Of a stretch of DNA of 5,153 bases, positions 1 to 5,153 are shown in pieces; the stretch's first letter is position 1; each line of letters opens with the position of its first letter. Source of the stretch: UBA7803 sp047920935 (GTDB lineage: Bacteria; Pseudomonadota; Gammaproteobacteria; Pseudomonadales; Azotimanducaceae). Both the position numbers and the translations under genes were made by a program. The notes below the pieces were generated by a model that worked only from the letters and a program-made list of their open reading frames with translations, ran no database searches and was not told the origin of the DNA. The stretch lies in contig JBLRXD010000311.1 of the NCBI GenBank assembly GCA_047920935.1, forward strand, positions 1 through 5,153, read 5' to 3'.

Positions 1-1
1 C

Positions 2-1078
2 TGGGTGCAGCTGCAGCGGGCCGCCGAGGTGCTCGCGGAGCGCATGCGGGCTGTGCCAGGCACCCGCGACATCGACAGCGGCCACCTGCGCGGCAGGGAG
101 CAGGTCAACCTGACGCTGAAACCCGAAGCGCGAGCGCTGGGGCTGCGCGAGCGCGACCTGGCGCAGCAGGCACGAGCCGCATTCTTCGGGGTGGAGGCCG
201 TGCGCCAGCAGCGCGAGCGCGACGAGATGCGGGTCTACGCGCGGCTGCCGGAAGCCGAGCGCCGCATGGAGTACAGCCTGGAGAACCTGCTCATCCGCAC
301 GCCCGGCGGCGGCGAGATTCCTCTTGCCCAGGCCGCCGTGCTCGAGCGCGACCGCTCTCAGACCAGCCTGCAGCGCCATGGCGGACGGCGCGCCATTACC
401 GTCTCGGCGGACACCGACCCCCGCATCGCCATACCCACGGATGTGGCGCGGACGATGGAGGCCGAACTGCTGCCCCCGTTGGTCGCCGAGTTTCCGGGCC
501 TCGAGTGGCAGGTCGCCGGCCAGGAGGAAGACATGCGCGACGCGCTGGGCGTGCTGGCGCTGGGTTTCGCGATCGCCGCGTTGGTGATGTACGCGCTGAT
601 GGCCATCGTCTTTCGCAGTTATCTGCAGCCTTTGCTGATCGTCAGCGCGATCCCCTTCGGCATCGCCGGCGCCATCCTCGGCCATGTGGTGATGGGTTTC
701 GACCTGAGCATGATCAGCATGTTCGGCATCGTCGCGTTGGCCGGCGTGGTGGTGAACGACTCGCTGGTGCTGGTGTATCTGATCAACACGCTGCGGCGCC
801 AGGGCATGGAGCGAACGGAGGCGGTGCTGGCCGGTCTGCAACGCCGCTTTCGGCCGATCCTGCTGACCTCGATCACCGCTTTTCTGGGTCTGGCACCGAT
901 GATCTTCGAAACCTCGATTCAGGCCCGGATGCTGATCCCCATGGCCATCAGCCTGGGCTTCGGGGTGCTGTTCGTCACGCCCATCGCACTGATTGTGTTG
1001 CCGGCCATGTTGCTGATCCTTGAGGACGCCATCGATTTGGCCAGACGGCCCTGGTCGAGGCGTCGAGCGGGTGCGTGA
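2..1078 (+). CDS. RND-family efflux transporter, C-terminal half (5' truncated by window edge)
   Basis: Inner-membrane proton-driven transporter of the RND (AcrB-like) superfamily, normally about 1,000 residues; the 358 residues here are the C-terminal third. The frame is open to the window's left edge (TGG at 2-4), so no start is visible. Numbering from the GTG codon at 5, residues 1-178 match the second periplasmic porter region. They are followed by five hydrophobic segments at about 181-203, 207-229, 234-258, 286-304 and 310-338, the positions of TM8-TM12. Family hallmarks are FRSYLQPLLIVSAIPFGI (about 203-220), FGIVALAGVVVNDSLVLV (240-257) and the RFRPILLTSITAFLGLAP stretch (281-298). 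The ND pair in the TM10 segment is common in AcrB relatives other than classic multidrug AcrB. The tail is short and basic (RRPWSRRRAGA). Membrane-fusion and outer-membrane partners, if present, lie outside the window. Substrate cannot be inferred. Confidence 0.93.
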   Translation, partial: WVQLQRAAEVLAERMRAVPGTRDIDSGHLRGREQVNLTLKPEARALGLRERDLAQQARAAFFGVEAVRQQRERDEMRVYARLPEAERRMEYSLENLLIRTPGGGEIPLAQAAVLERDRSQTSLQRHGGRRAITVSADTDPRIAIPTDVARTMEAELLPPLVAEFPGLEWQVAGQEEDMRDALGVLALGFAIAALVMYALMAIVFRSYLQPLLIVSAIPFGIAGAILGHVVMGFDLSMISMFGIVALAGVVVNDSLVLVYLINTLRRQGMERTEAVLAGLQRRFRPILLTSITAFLGLAPMIFETSIQARMLIPMAISLGFGVLFVTPIALIVLPAMLLILEDAIDLARRPWSRRRAGA

Positions 1079-1101
1079 GCCGTCGCGTTGCCAGTGGCGC
1101 A

Positions 1102-1138
1102 GTTCTTGTATGGTGTTTTGGCGGTCTGGTACGAGAAC
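1102..1138. repeat. Imperfect inverted repeat upstream of the 1190 gene
   Basis: GTTCTTGTA at 1102-1110 is the reverse complement of TACGAGAAC at 1130-1138 except at one position, where the RNA would form a G-U pair. The arms are 9 bases and the spacer 19. The repeat sits in the only sizeable gap between the RND gene and the next gene, ends 51 bases before the GTG start and brackets a candidate promoter. It could be an operator or a leader hairpin. It has no following T-run, so it is a poor intrinsic terminator for the RND gene. Function is inference. Confidence 0.4.
1107..1135 (+). promoter_or_regulatory. Candidate extended -10 promoter for the 1190-3909 genes
   Basis: A TTG-containing -35-like hexamer, TTGTAT (1107-1112), is followed after 17 bases by TACGAG (1130-1135). 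TACGAG is preceded by TGG (1127-1129), which fits the TGn extended -10 element. The hexamers match the sigma-70 consensus at only about three of six positions each, so support comes mainly from spacing, the TG element and the location in the only gap before a three-gene run. Transcription would start near 1142, leaving a leader of about 48 bases. Confidence 0.25.
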
Positions 1139-1178
1139 ACGGCCGCTTTTTGCCGGGGATCGGCGCGAGTGGCTGAAT

Positions 1179-1184
1179 GAGGAG
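1179..1184 (+). promoter_or_regulatory. Ribosome binding site deciding the GTG start at 1190
   Basis: GAGGAG lies 5 bases before GTG 1190-1192. This is a strong Shine-Dalgarno match at good spacing. It favours this GTG over the next in-frame ATG at 1427, which would remove 79 residues. Confidence 0.75.
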
Positions 1185-1189
1185 CGCGC

Positions 1190-2590
1190 GTGGCGAATGC
1201 TAACAAGCCGCCGCCTGGGGTGGCGAAATTCGACTCCGCTTCCGCGCACGTCGTGGCGTTGGCGCGGTTTCTCCAGGGTCGCGACTTCGCGGGCCTGGGG
1301 CAGTCGCGGGTGCTGCAGGCGGCTACCCGCCTGGCGGACTGGGTGCCGCGCTCGCTGCGTGGGCAGATTTTCGCCACCCTGGGTGCCAATGAAGGTGTGC
1401 CGCGGGACTCGGTGGGAAAAGTCTCCATGGAGCGGGTGGCGCAGTGGGCGGCGGGGCTCTACCCACAGCGCCACTACCCGGCGCTGATGATCGGTTCGTC
1501 CAATGGTGCGTTGGTGCACGTGGCCGCGGCGCTGGGCATACCGATGCTGCCGCAGACGTTTCTCACTCTCATCAAGCAAAGCCACGTGCATCCCGACGAT
1601 CCGGCCCATGCCATGGAAGCCGAGCGCGAGACCAGCGAACGCTTTCTCTGCGCCAATCCTTACTCGCAGTTGCACCATCTGCACGATCCCAATCAGGATC
1701 GCCTGATGCTCAGCCTGATCACCTACTTCCGCTCGAAATATCTGCGCTTACCGCCGGCGTATCGGCGGCTCATCAATGCCAGCCTGCTGCCCAACGGCAC
1801 GATATACATCGTCGAGTGCGGCCGCACGTGGCCGACCACCCGAGTTCGCGACCGACACGTGTTCCAGTTCGGGGCCGAGGGCGGCGCAACGCTGGAGGAA
1901 TACTTCCACGGTGGCGAGCGGGTGGAAGCCTACTTGAAACGCTACCAGTCGCCATTCGAGCGCTGGAACCCTCCGGCCACCGACGCCGAGAGCCCGGAAG
2001 CGGAGTGGGGCTTCGAGCCTGCGCTACGGGAGGAGATTCTCGAACTTGCGCGGGATCGGGGTCATCGGGTGGTGCGGATCATTTTCGAAGATCCGGAAGA
2101 TCCCAGCGGCCTGGTTGCCGATTTCTACCGGGACTGGTATCGGAGGCGCGGCGTGCAGGCCAATCGCCTGGCGATCGAGTCGTTCATCCTGATGGACCCA
2201 TGGGTGGTGCTGCGCACCGGGTCGGTGCCTTTGTGGATGACCTTCAATACCGAGCCTTCACTCGCCATGGCGCAGAAGTACCTGGACGCCAGCGACCCGT
2301 TCGACCAGATTTACCTGATGCTGTTCGCCCACGGTATCGACTCCGTCGGCCTGCCGCCCATCGAGCAATGGCAGAGCCTTGTTGCCCGCGCCCGGGAGCA
2401 GGGCGAGCTGCTCGGCCTCGATCCGTCTACCTATCCGGCCCACTTCGCTCACTTCGCCCGGTACTCCCAGCGATTGCGCCAGCGCGCGGCCGCGCGCTAC
2501 CCGCTGCCGGAGCCATTGCCGCTCGCTCGATTCGAGCGCTTCGTCGACGACAACGGGGCGCGCTACGGAGTGCGGCTCGAATACGCCTGA
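1190..2590 (+). CDS. Uncharacterised 466-residue protein with a GSSNG motif
   Basis: I do not recognise the family. The protein begins at a GTG with a good ribosome binding site. There is no signal peptide or membrane segment, so it is probably cytosolic. Residues 98-125 read as a beta strand, then GSSNGA (102-107), then an alanine-rich helix and GIPMLPQT. This resembles the strand-turn-helix nucleophile elbow (G-x-S-x-G) of alpha/beta hydrolases, with Ser104 as candidate nucleophile; a nucleotide-binding glycine loop is an alternative reading. Other notable stretches are SHVHPDDPAH (131-140), a His-rich LHHLHDPNQD (161-170), a second strand-like block RVVRIIFEDPEDPSGLVADFY (about 293-313) and the aromatic block SFILMDPWVVLRTGSVPLWMTFNTEPS (331-357). 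The C-terminal third is mostly helical and arginine-rich. It is followed after 10 bases by the hydrolase gene, so the two are probably co-transcribed and may act on related substrates. Coding status is very likely; function is unknown. Confidence 0.85.
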   Translation: MANANKPPPGVAKFDSASAHVVALARFLQGRDFAGLGQSRVLQAATRLADWVPRSLRGQIFATLGANEGVPRDSVGKVSMERVAQWAAGLYPQRHYPALMIGSSNGALVHVAAALGIPMLPQTFLTLIKQSHVHPDDPAHAMEAERETSERFLCANPYSQLHHLHDPNQDRLMLSLITYFRSKYLRLPPAYRRLINASLLPNGTIYIVECGRTWPTTRVRDRHVFQFGAEGGATLEEYFHGGERVEAYLKRYQSPFERWNPPATDAESPEAEWGFEPALREEILELARDRGHRVVRIIFEDPEDPSGLVADFYRDWYRRRGVQANRLAIESFILMDPWVVLRTGSVPLWMTFNTEPSLAMAQKYLDASDPFDQIYLMLFAHGIDSVGLPPIEQWQSLVARAREQGELLGLDPSTYPAHFAHFARYSQRLRQRAAARYPLPEPLPLARFERFVDDNGARYGVRLEYA

Positions 2591-2591
2591 C

Positions 2592-2596
2592 GGAGG
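2592..2596 (+). promoter_or_regulatory. Ribosome binding site deciding the ATG start at 2601
   Basis: GGAGG (followed by GGG) lies 4 bases before ATG 2601, in the 10-base gap after the previous stop. It selects this ATG over upstream in-frame starts such as the one at 2379. The chosen start also places a twin-arginine leader exactly at the N-terminus, which is independent support. Confidence 0.75.
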
Positions 2597-2600
2597 GGGC

Positions 2601-3506
2601 ATGGACCGTCGCGACTTTCTGCGGATTACCGGCCTCGGATGGATCGCCAGCGTGCTGCCCGGCTGCGGCAACGATGGGGAAGATCCGGCCGCGCACTTCC
2701 CACCGCCGTCGGAATGGATGGATCTGGCGACGCTGCGCCGCACCTTCACCCGGGTCAACGGGCTGCGCATGCACGCGCTGATATCGATCGAGCCGGTACC
2801 GGCAGACGCGCCGGCCGTGGTGCTGGTGCACGGTTCGGGGCTGTCGGGGCAATACATGATCCCTACCGCCAGGGCGCTGACGCCGGACTTTCGGGTGTAT
2901 GTTCCGGACATCCCGGGGTACGGTGACAGCGGCGATCCGGGCAAGATCCTCGACGTGCCGGAGATGGCCGACTGGCTGGCGGCGTGGATGCCGACGGTGG
3001 GACTTGCGCGCGCGTCGTTTCTCGGCAATTCGTTCGGCTGCCAGGTCATCGTCGATCTGGCCGCTCGCTACCCGGGTCTGGTCGAAGCGGCGCTGCTGCA
3101 GGGCCCCACCACGCCGCCGGGCGAGCGCTCGGGGTTCTGGCAATTCGTGCGCTGGCGGCAGAATCAGCCCTACAACCCGGGCTGGCTCGGTGATGTGACC
3201 CAGCGTGACTACGAGAAGGCCGGGGCGCTGAGGCTGCTGCGTTCGTTCATCTTCCAGATCACCGACCGCATCGAGGACAAGGCGCCTTTGGTGCAGGCGC
3301 CCACCCTGGTGATGCGCGGTGACCTCGATCCCATTGCCCATCAGGCGTTCTGCGACCTGCTGGTGGAGCTGTTACCTCGGGGTCAGCTGTATGTGATCCC
3401 CGGCGAGGCTCACACCCTGGTGTTCACCGCGCCGGAGCCGCTGGCCGCCGGCACTCGCGAGTTCCTCGGGCAGTTGCGGTTGTGGCATGACGACTCGACA
3501 GCGTAA
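2601..3506 (+). CDS. Alpha/beta-fold hydrolase, predicted Tat-exported lipoprotein
   Basis: A 301-residue serine hydrolase of the alpha/beta-fold superfamily; substrate is probably an ester or C-C bond but cannot be read from sequence. The N-terminus MDRRDFLRITG has a twin-arginine pattern (RRDFLR, residues 3-8), then a hydrophobic stretch and LPGC (19-22), which fits a lipobox with Cys22 as the lipidated residue. Together these predict folded export by Tat and membrane anchoring. Catalytic features are all present: oxyanion-hole motif VVLVHGSG (73-80), nucleophile elbow GNSFG (142-146, Ser144), acid in RGDLDP (Asp243, or Asp241), and His271 in GEAHTL. DIPGYGDSG (103-111) is a typical post-strand motif of MhpC-like members. 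Residues about 170-225 form the lid, including a Trp/Tyr/Pro-rich part. Full length for the family. It lies 10 bases after the 466-residue gene and overlaps the next gene by 20 bases, so one operon is likely. Confidence 0.93.
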   Translation: MDRRDFLRITGLGWIASVLPGCGNDGEDPAAHFPPPSEWMDLATLRRTFTRVNGLRMHALISIEPVPADAPAVVLVHGSGLSGQYMIPTARALTPDFRVYVPDIPGYGDSGDPGKILDVPEMADWLAAWMPTVGLARASFLGNSFGCQVIVDLAARYPGLVEAALLQGPTTPPGERSGFWQFVRWRQNQPYNPGWLGDVTQRDYEKAGALRLLRSFIFQITDRIEDKAPLVQAPTLVMRGDLDPIAHQAFCDLLVELLPRGQLYVIPGEAHTLVFTAPEPLAAGTREFLGQLRLWHDDSTA

Positions 3507-3909
3507 GGCGTTGCTGCTGGTTGCGGTGCTGTTGCTGCTGTTGCCGTTGACGCTGATCACCGCGCTGATGCTGATCGTCTCCTACCCGGCCTATGCGATC
3601 CCTGATCCGGGGGCGCTGCAGATCGTTTTCGACGTGGCGATGATGTTCATGGTCGCCGCCGTCATCGCCGGCTGGCGTTTGTCCGTGGGCTTTCTGCGCC
3701 GCGGTCGAGACGGCGTCGGGCGAGCCCACGGGCTGTGGATGCTGCTGCTGGGGATCGGCGCCCTGATCGGCGTCGTTGGCGCCGGATTCGCCATCGAGCA
3801 CGCCATCAACCCGCGAACGGCGGCCGATCACGTGGGCTTCGCGCTGTTGTCGCCTGCGGTGCTGCTGCTGCCCGTGTGCCTGCTGCTGTGGCGCTACCGC
3901 AAGCGGTAG
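3487..3909 (+). CDS. Small four-helix integral membrane protein, unknown function
   Basis: A 140-residue inner-membrane protein. Four hydrophobic segments lie at about residues 8-31, 43-64, 82-103 and 116-136. The N-terminus (MTTRQRK), the loop 71-80 (RRGRDGVGRA) and the C-terminus (RYRKR) are strongly positive, so by the positive-inside rule both ends and the central loop face the cytoplasm. The first and last helices are very leucine-rich (CTG/TTG runs at about 3510-3549 and 3860-3888). The ATG lies inside the hydrolase gene, with a 20-base overlap and only a weak ribosome binding site (GCGG/GTGG just upstream), which suggests translational coupling. No catalytic motif or family is recognised. 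Its 3' end overlaps the convergent gene by 16 bases. Coding status is supported by the consistent helix pattern and operon spacing. Confidence 0.8.
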   Translation: MTTRQRKALLLVAVLLLLLPLTLITALMLIVSYPAYAIPDPGALQIVFDVAMMFMVAAVIAGWRLSVGFLRRGRDGVGRAHGLWMLLLGIGALIGVVGAGFAIEHAINPRTAADHVGFALLSPAVLLLPVCLLLWRYRKR

Positions 3910-3910
3910 C
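3893..3910. repeat. Perfect 8-bp inverted repeat holding both convergent stop codons
   Basis: GCTACCGC (3893-3900), AA, GCGGTAGC (3903-3910). The TAG of the + gene is 3907-3909, and the TAG of the - gene is the complement of 3894-3896, one in each arm. Either transcript could form a GC-rich hairpin at its end. No T-run follows on either strand, so classic intrinsic termination is doubtful. It may instead block 3' exonucleases or help Rho-dependent termination of both genes; that role is inference. Confidence 0.6.
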
Positions 3911-4655
3911 TCATGCCGATCAGCGCGTAATTGAACCAGGCGAAATTGTAGACATCGTCGCTGTCGACGCCGCCATCGAGGGTGCGATAGCCGACCGAGA
4001 CAGCCCAACGGTCGGCGATCGCGTACTCGGCGCGCAGGCCCAGGTCGAAGGCCCGCCCTTGGGGGGCGGCGAGCCCGTCCAGGTCGAACGCCAGGTTCCA
4101 GCGGTCACTCAGCCGGTAGCTGCCGGCAACGTGCAGCAGTGGTACCAGGCCCACATCGGTATCCTCGGCGCGCAGATCTCCCTGGCGCAGGCGCACCACG
4201 GCGTCGCGTACCAGCAGGGTGACGCCCAGCTGCAGTTGCCAGCGCTGCTGCTGGCGCAGTTGGTAGCGGTAGCTGAGCCGGTGGGCGTTGAACTGATAGG
4301 TGGCGGCCAACTCGCCACTGTCGAAGCGCTCGCCGGCAAACGCCAGCGGCGTGGCGGCGGTGCCGCTCTCGCTGATCCGCAGCGGCGCGTAGACCAGTCG
4401 CAGACCGTGCCGCGGCGCGAACTCGCCGGCGATCTCGAGGCGCACGAAGCCGAAGGGGCCGCTGCCGGTGATGCCGTCGGCGGCGAAGCGGGTTCCGGTG
4501 TCGCCGGGAATGCGGACATCGTTGCGTGATTGCCAGACGGCGCCGGCTTCGACGCCGATCCGCGCCTCGCCCCTGCCATCAGCGTCGCCGTCGGTGGCAT
4601 TCGCTGTCGCTGTGGCAGTTAAAACCAGGATCAGCAGGATGGCTTTGCTATGCAT
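3894..4655 (-). CDS. Exported protein, probable outer-membrane beta-barrel
   Basis: A 253-residue protein with a Sec signal peptide: MHSK, a hydrophobic core AILLILVLTATATA, then ANA with likely cleavage after Ala20. The mature part is built of alternating hydrophobic/polar strands separated by charged turns, for example LRLVYAPLRI (85-94), ELAATYQFNAHRLSYRYQLR (115-134), WQLQLGVTLLVRDAVVRL (139-156), AFDLGLRAEYAI (202-213), WAVSVGYRTL (217-226) and FAWFNYALIGMSYRL (238-252). About 8-10 strands fit a small outer-membrane barrel. The last strand ends in an aromatic-rich segment, though the terminal residue is Arg rather than Phe. I do not recognise the specific family. The start is the ATG at 4655, because the signal peptide begins there; the frame stays open to 5108 upstream, but that part has no export signal and overlaps the next gene. 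The ribosome binding site is weak (GGCAGG directly abutting the ATG). Divergent from the aldolase-like gene. Confidence 0.85.
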   Translation of the reverse strand: MHSKAILLILVLTATATANATDGDADGRGEARIGVEAGAVWQSRNDVRIPGDTGTRFAADGITGSGPFGFVRLEIAGEFAPRHGLRLVYAPLRISESGTAATPLAFAGERFDSGELAATYQFNAHRLSYRYQLRQQQRWQLQLGVTLLVRDAVVRLRQGDLRAEDTDVGLVPLLHVAGSYRLSDRWNLAFDLDGLAAPQGRAFDLGLRAEYAIADRWAVSVGYRTLDGGVDSDDVYNFAWFNYALIGMSYRLR

Positions 4656-4673
4656 CCTGCCGATGCTGTCAGA

Positions 4674-4698
4674 GTTGGCTTGCGAAGCGCAAGCCGAC
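4674..4698. repeat. Strong hairpin/inverted repeat in the divergent region
   Basis: GGCTTGCG (4677-4684), AAG, CGCAAGCC (4688-4695) is a perfect 8-base inverted repeat. On the + transcript it extends through a U-G wobble (4676/4696) and two more pairs (4675/4697, 4674/4698). It lies 18 bases upstream of the ATG of the - strand gene, where it could be an operator or a structured leader affecting translation. No T-run follows on either side. Confidence 0.5.
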
Positions 4699-4821
4699 GT
4701 CGACGGGTCATCGTCGAACTGCGCGTCTCGCGCCTGGGCCGCGAACTCGACCAGGGCTGGCGCGCGCTCCTCAATAGCAGCAAAGTATGCGGATGATCGA
4801 AAACCACCGCGTTGGTGAATG

Positions 4822-4828
4822 GGAGGAG
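4822..4828 (+). promoter_or_regulatory. Ribosome binding site for the ATG at 4834
   Basis: GGAGGAG lies 5 bases before ATG 4834-4836, a near-ideal Shine-Dalgarno sequence. It confirms the start, as does the signal peptide that begins there. Confidence 0.8.
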
Positions 4829-4833
4829 CAACG

Positions 4834-5153
4834 ATGAAGATCGCACACGTGTGGATGTTGTTGGCGGTGGTGGCCGCCGCGATGACAGCGGCCCAGCCAA
4901 CGCTGGCCGAAGACCAGGTCCGGCTCAACAGAACCATCGAAACCCTCGAAGCCGGCGAGCCGGTCTTCGGCATCTTCACGGGCAACTTCTCGCTTGCCAG
5001 TGCGCGCGGTCTGGCTCGATCCGAACTGGATTTCATCTTCATCGACATGGAGCACAGCGCCTTCAACATGGAGACGCTGCAGACCTTTCTGATCGGCATG
5101 ACCGACAAATCCCGGATTCTCGCGAAGGGTAACGGCCAGATGGACGTGACGCC
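4834..5153 (+). CDS. HpcH/HpaI aldolase-like protein with signal peptide, N-terminal part (cut by window edge)
   Basis: The first 106 residues of a longer gene whose frame is open to the window end. Residues 1-25 form a Sec signal peptide: MKIAHVWM, a hydrophobic core LLAVVAAAMTAA, then PTLA with likely cleavage before Glu26. The mature part starts EDQVRLNRTIETLEAGEPVF and continues GIFTGNFSLASARGLARSELDFIFIDMEHSAFNMETL. This matches the opening of the HpcH/HpaI family (PF03328): first strand with G-x-F, a helix, then the D-x-E-H motif (Asp71, Glu73, His74). His74 aligns with the catalytic base His45 of E. coli HpaI. The family's metal ligands (a Glu and an Asp) would lie beyond the window. 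Family members are normally cytosolic class II pyruvate aldolases acting in aromatic or sugar-acid breakdown, so export is unusual. It may be a periplasmic aldolase or a relative with another role. Confidence 0.85.
   Translation, partial: MKIAHVWMLLAVVAAAMTAAQPTLAEDQVRLNRTIETLEAGEPVFGIFTGNFSLASARGLARSELDFIFIDMEHSAFNMETLQTFLIGMTDKSRILAKGNGQMDVT

Larger units (their letters stand above)
4656..4833. promoter_or_regulatory. Divergent intergenic region with likely promoters for both flanking genes
   Basis: This 178-base stretch separates two divergent starts, so it should hold promoters facing both ways. On the - strand, TGCTATTGA (complement of 4771-4779) could be an extended -10 element for the outer-membrane gene, giving a leader of roughly 110 bases that contains the hairpin at 4674-4698. 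On the + strand, TATGCG at 4786-4791 is the best -10-like hexamer, but I see no good -35 partner. GTCGAC and CGACGTCG palindromes near 4695-4704 are noted. All promoter placements here are weak. Confidence 0.35.

Noticed and set aside
1140..1164. Short GC stems around a T-run (1147-1151) as a terminator for the RND gene
   Set aside because: The stems are only four bases and the T-run lies inside the loop rather than after the stem, so it does not fit an intrinsic terminator.
1444..2781. A long (445-residue) + frame overlapping the 466-residue gene
   Set aside because: Its composition (Arg/Ala/Pro/Gly-rich) is typical of an out-of-frame read in GC-rich DNA, and it runs across two well-supported genes.
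2427..3341. A 304-residue - strand frame opposite the hydrolase
   Set aside because: Arginine- and histidine-rich antisense shadow of a gene whose catalytic motifs are all intact on the + strand.
3424..4008. A - strand frame coding a glutamine- and arginine-rich protein
   Set aside because: It is antisense to the hydrolase end and the four-helix gene; the Q-runs are the complement of CTG leucine codons. It has no ribosome binding site or domain.
4761..4772. A 12-base match (GAGGAGCGCGCG on the - strand) to 1179-1190 around the GTG start
   Set aside because: The match is a common ribosome-binding-site core plus a CG run in GC-rich DNA; no start codon follows the - strand copy, so it is likely chance.
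4656..5108. N-terminal extension of the outer-membrane gene (151 extra residues)
   Set aside because: It has no export signal, would bury the clear signal peptide at 4655, and lies antisense to the aldolase-like gene.
4812..5132. A closed 106-residue + frame over the start of the aldolase gene
   Set aside because: It is a different frame from the ATG at 4834, arginine/histidine-rich with no family features; the frame at 4834 has the ribosome binding site, signal peptide and D-x-E-H motif.

Overview
The window is GC-rich (clearly above 60% by eye) with tightly packed genes, predicted lipoprotein and outer-membrane signals, and an RND-type inner-membrane transporter. This fits a Gram-negative proteobacterium, most likely a gammaproteobacterium. 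No genus can be named from the sequence alone. There is no sign of an insertion sequence, phage, CRISPR array, tRNA or rRNA, so it reads as ordinary or mildly accessory chromosome.

Layout. Bases 2-1078 (+) are the C-terminal half of an RND transporter whose start lies upstream of the window. A 111-base gap with a candidate extended -10 promoter inside an inverted repeat leads to three tightly packed + strand genes. The first (1190-2590) is a 466-residue protein I do not recognise, with a GSSNG motif. The second (2601-3506) is an alpha/beta hydrolase with a twin-arginine plus lipobox leader. The third (3487-3909) is a small four-helix membrane protein whose start overlaps the hydrolase gene by 20 bases. 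Converging on it is a - strand gene (3894-4655) for an exported protein that looks like an outer-membrane beta-barrel. The two convergent genes overlap by 16 bases, and both stop codons lie in one 18-base perfect inverted repeat. A 178-base divergent region (4656-4833) with a strong hairpin separates it from the last gene (4834 to the window end, +). That gene encodes the first 106 residues of an HpcH/HpaI-aldolase-like protein that, unusually for the family, carries a Sec signal peptide.

How they may work together. The spacing supports one transcription unit for 1190-3909, probably separate from the RND gene. The predicted locations are inner membrane (RND protein, four-helix protein), membrane-anchored after Tat export (hydrolase), outer membrane (barrel) and periplasm (aldolase-like protein). 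This is a cell-envelope neighbourhood that could handle a hydrophobic or aromatic compound, but that link is inference from position only. The least explained items are the 466-residue protein, the exported aldolase-like protein and the shared stop-codon palindrome.
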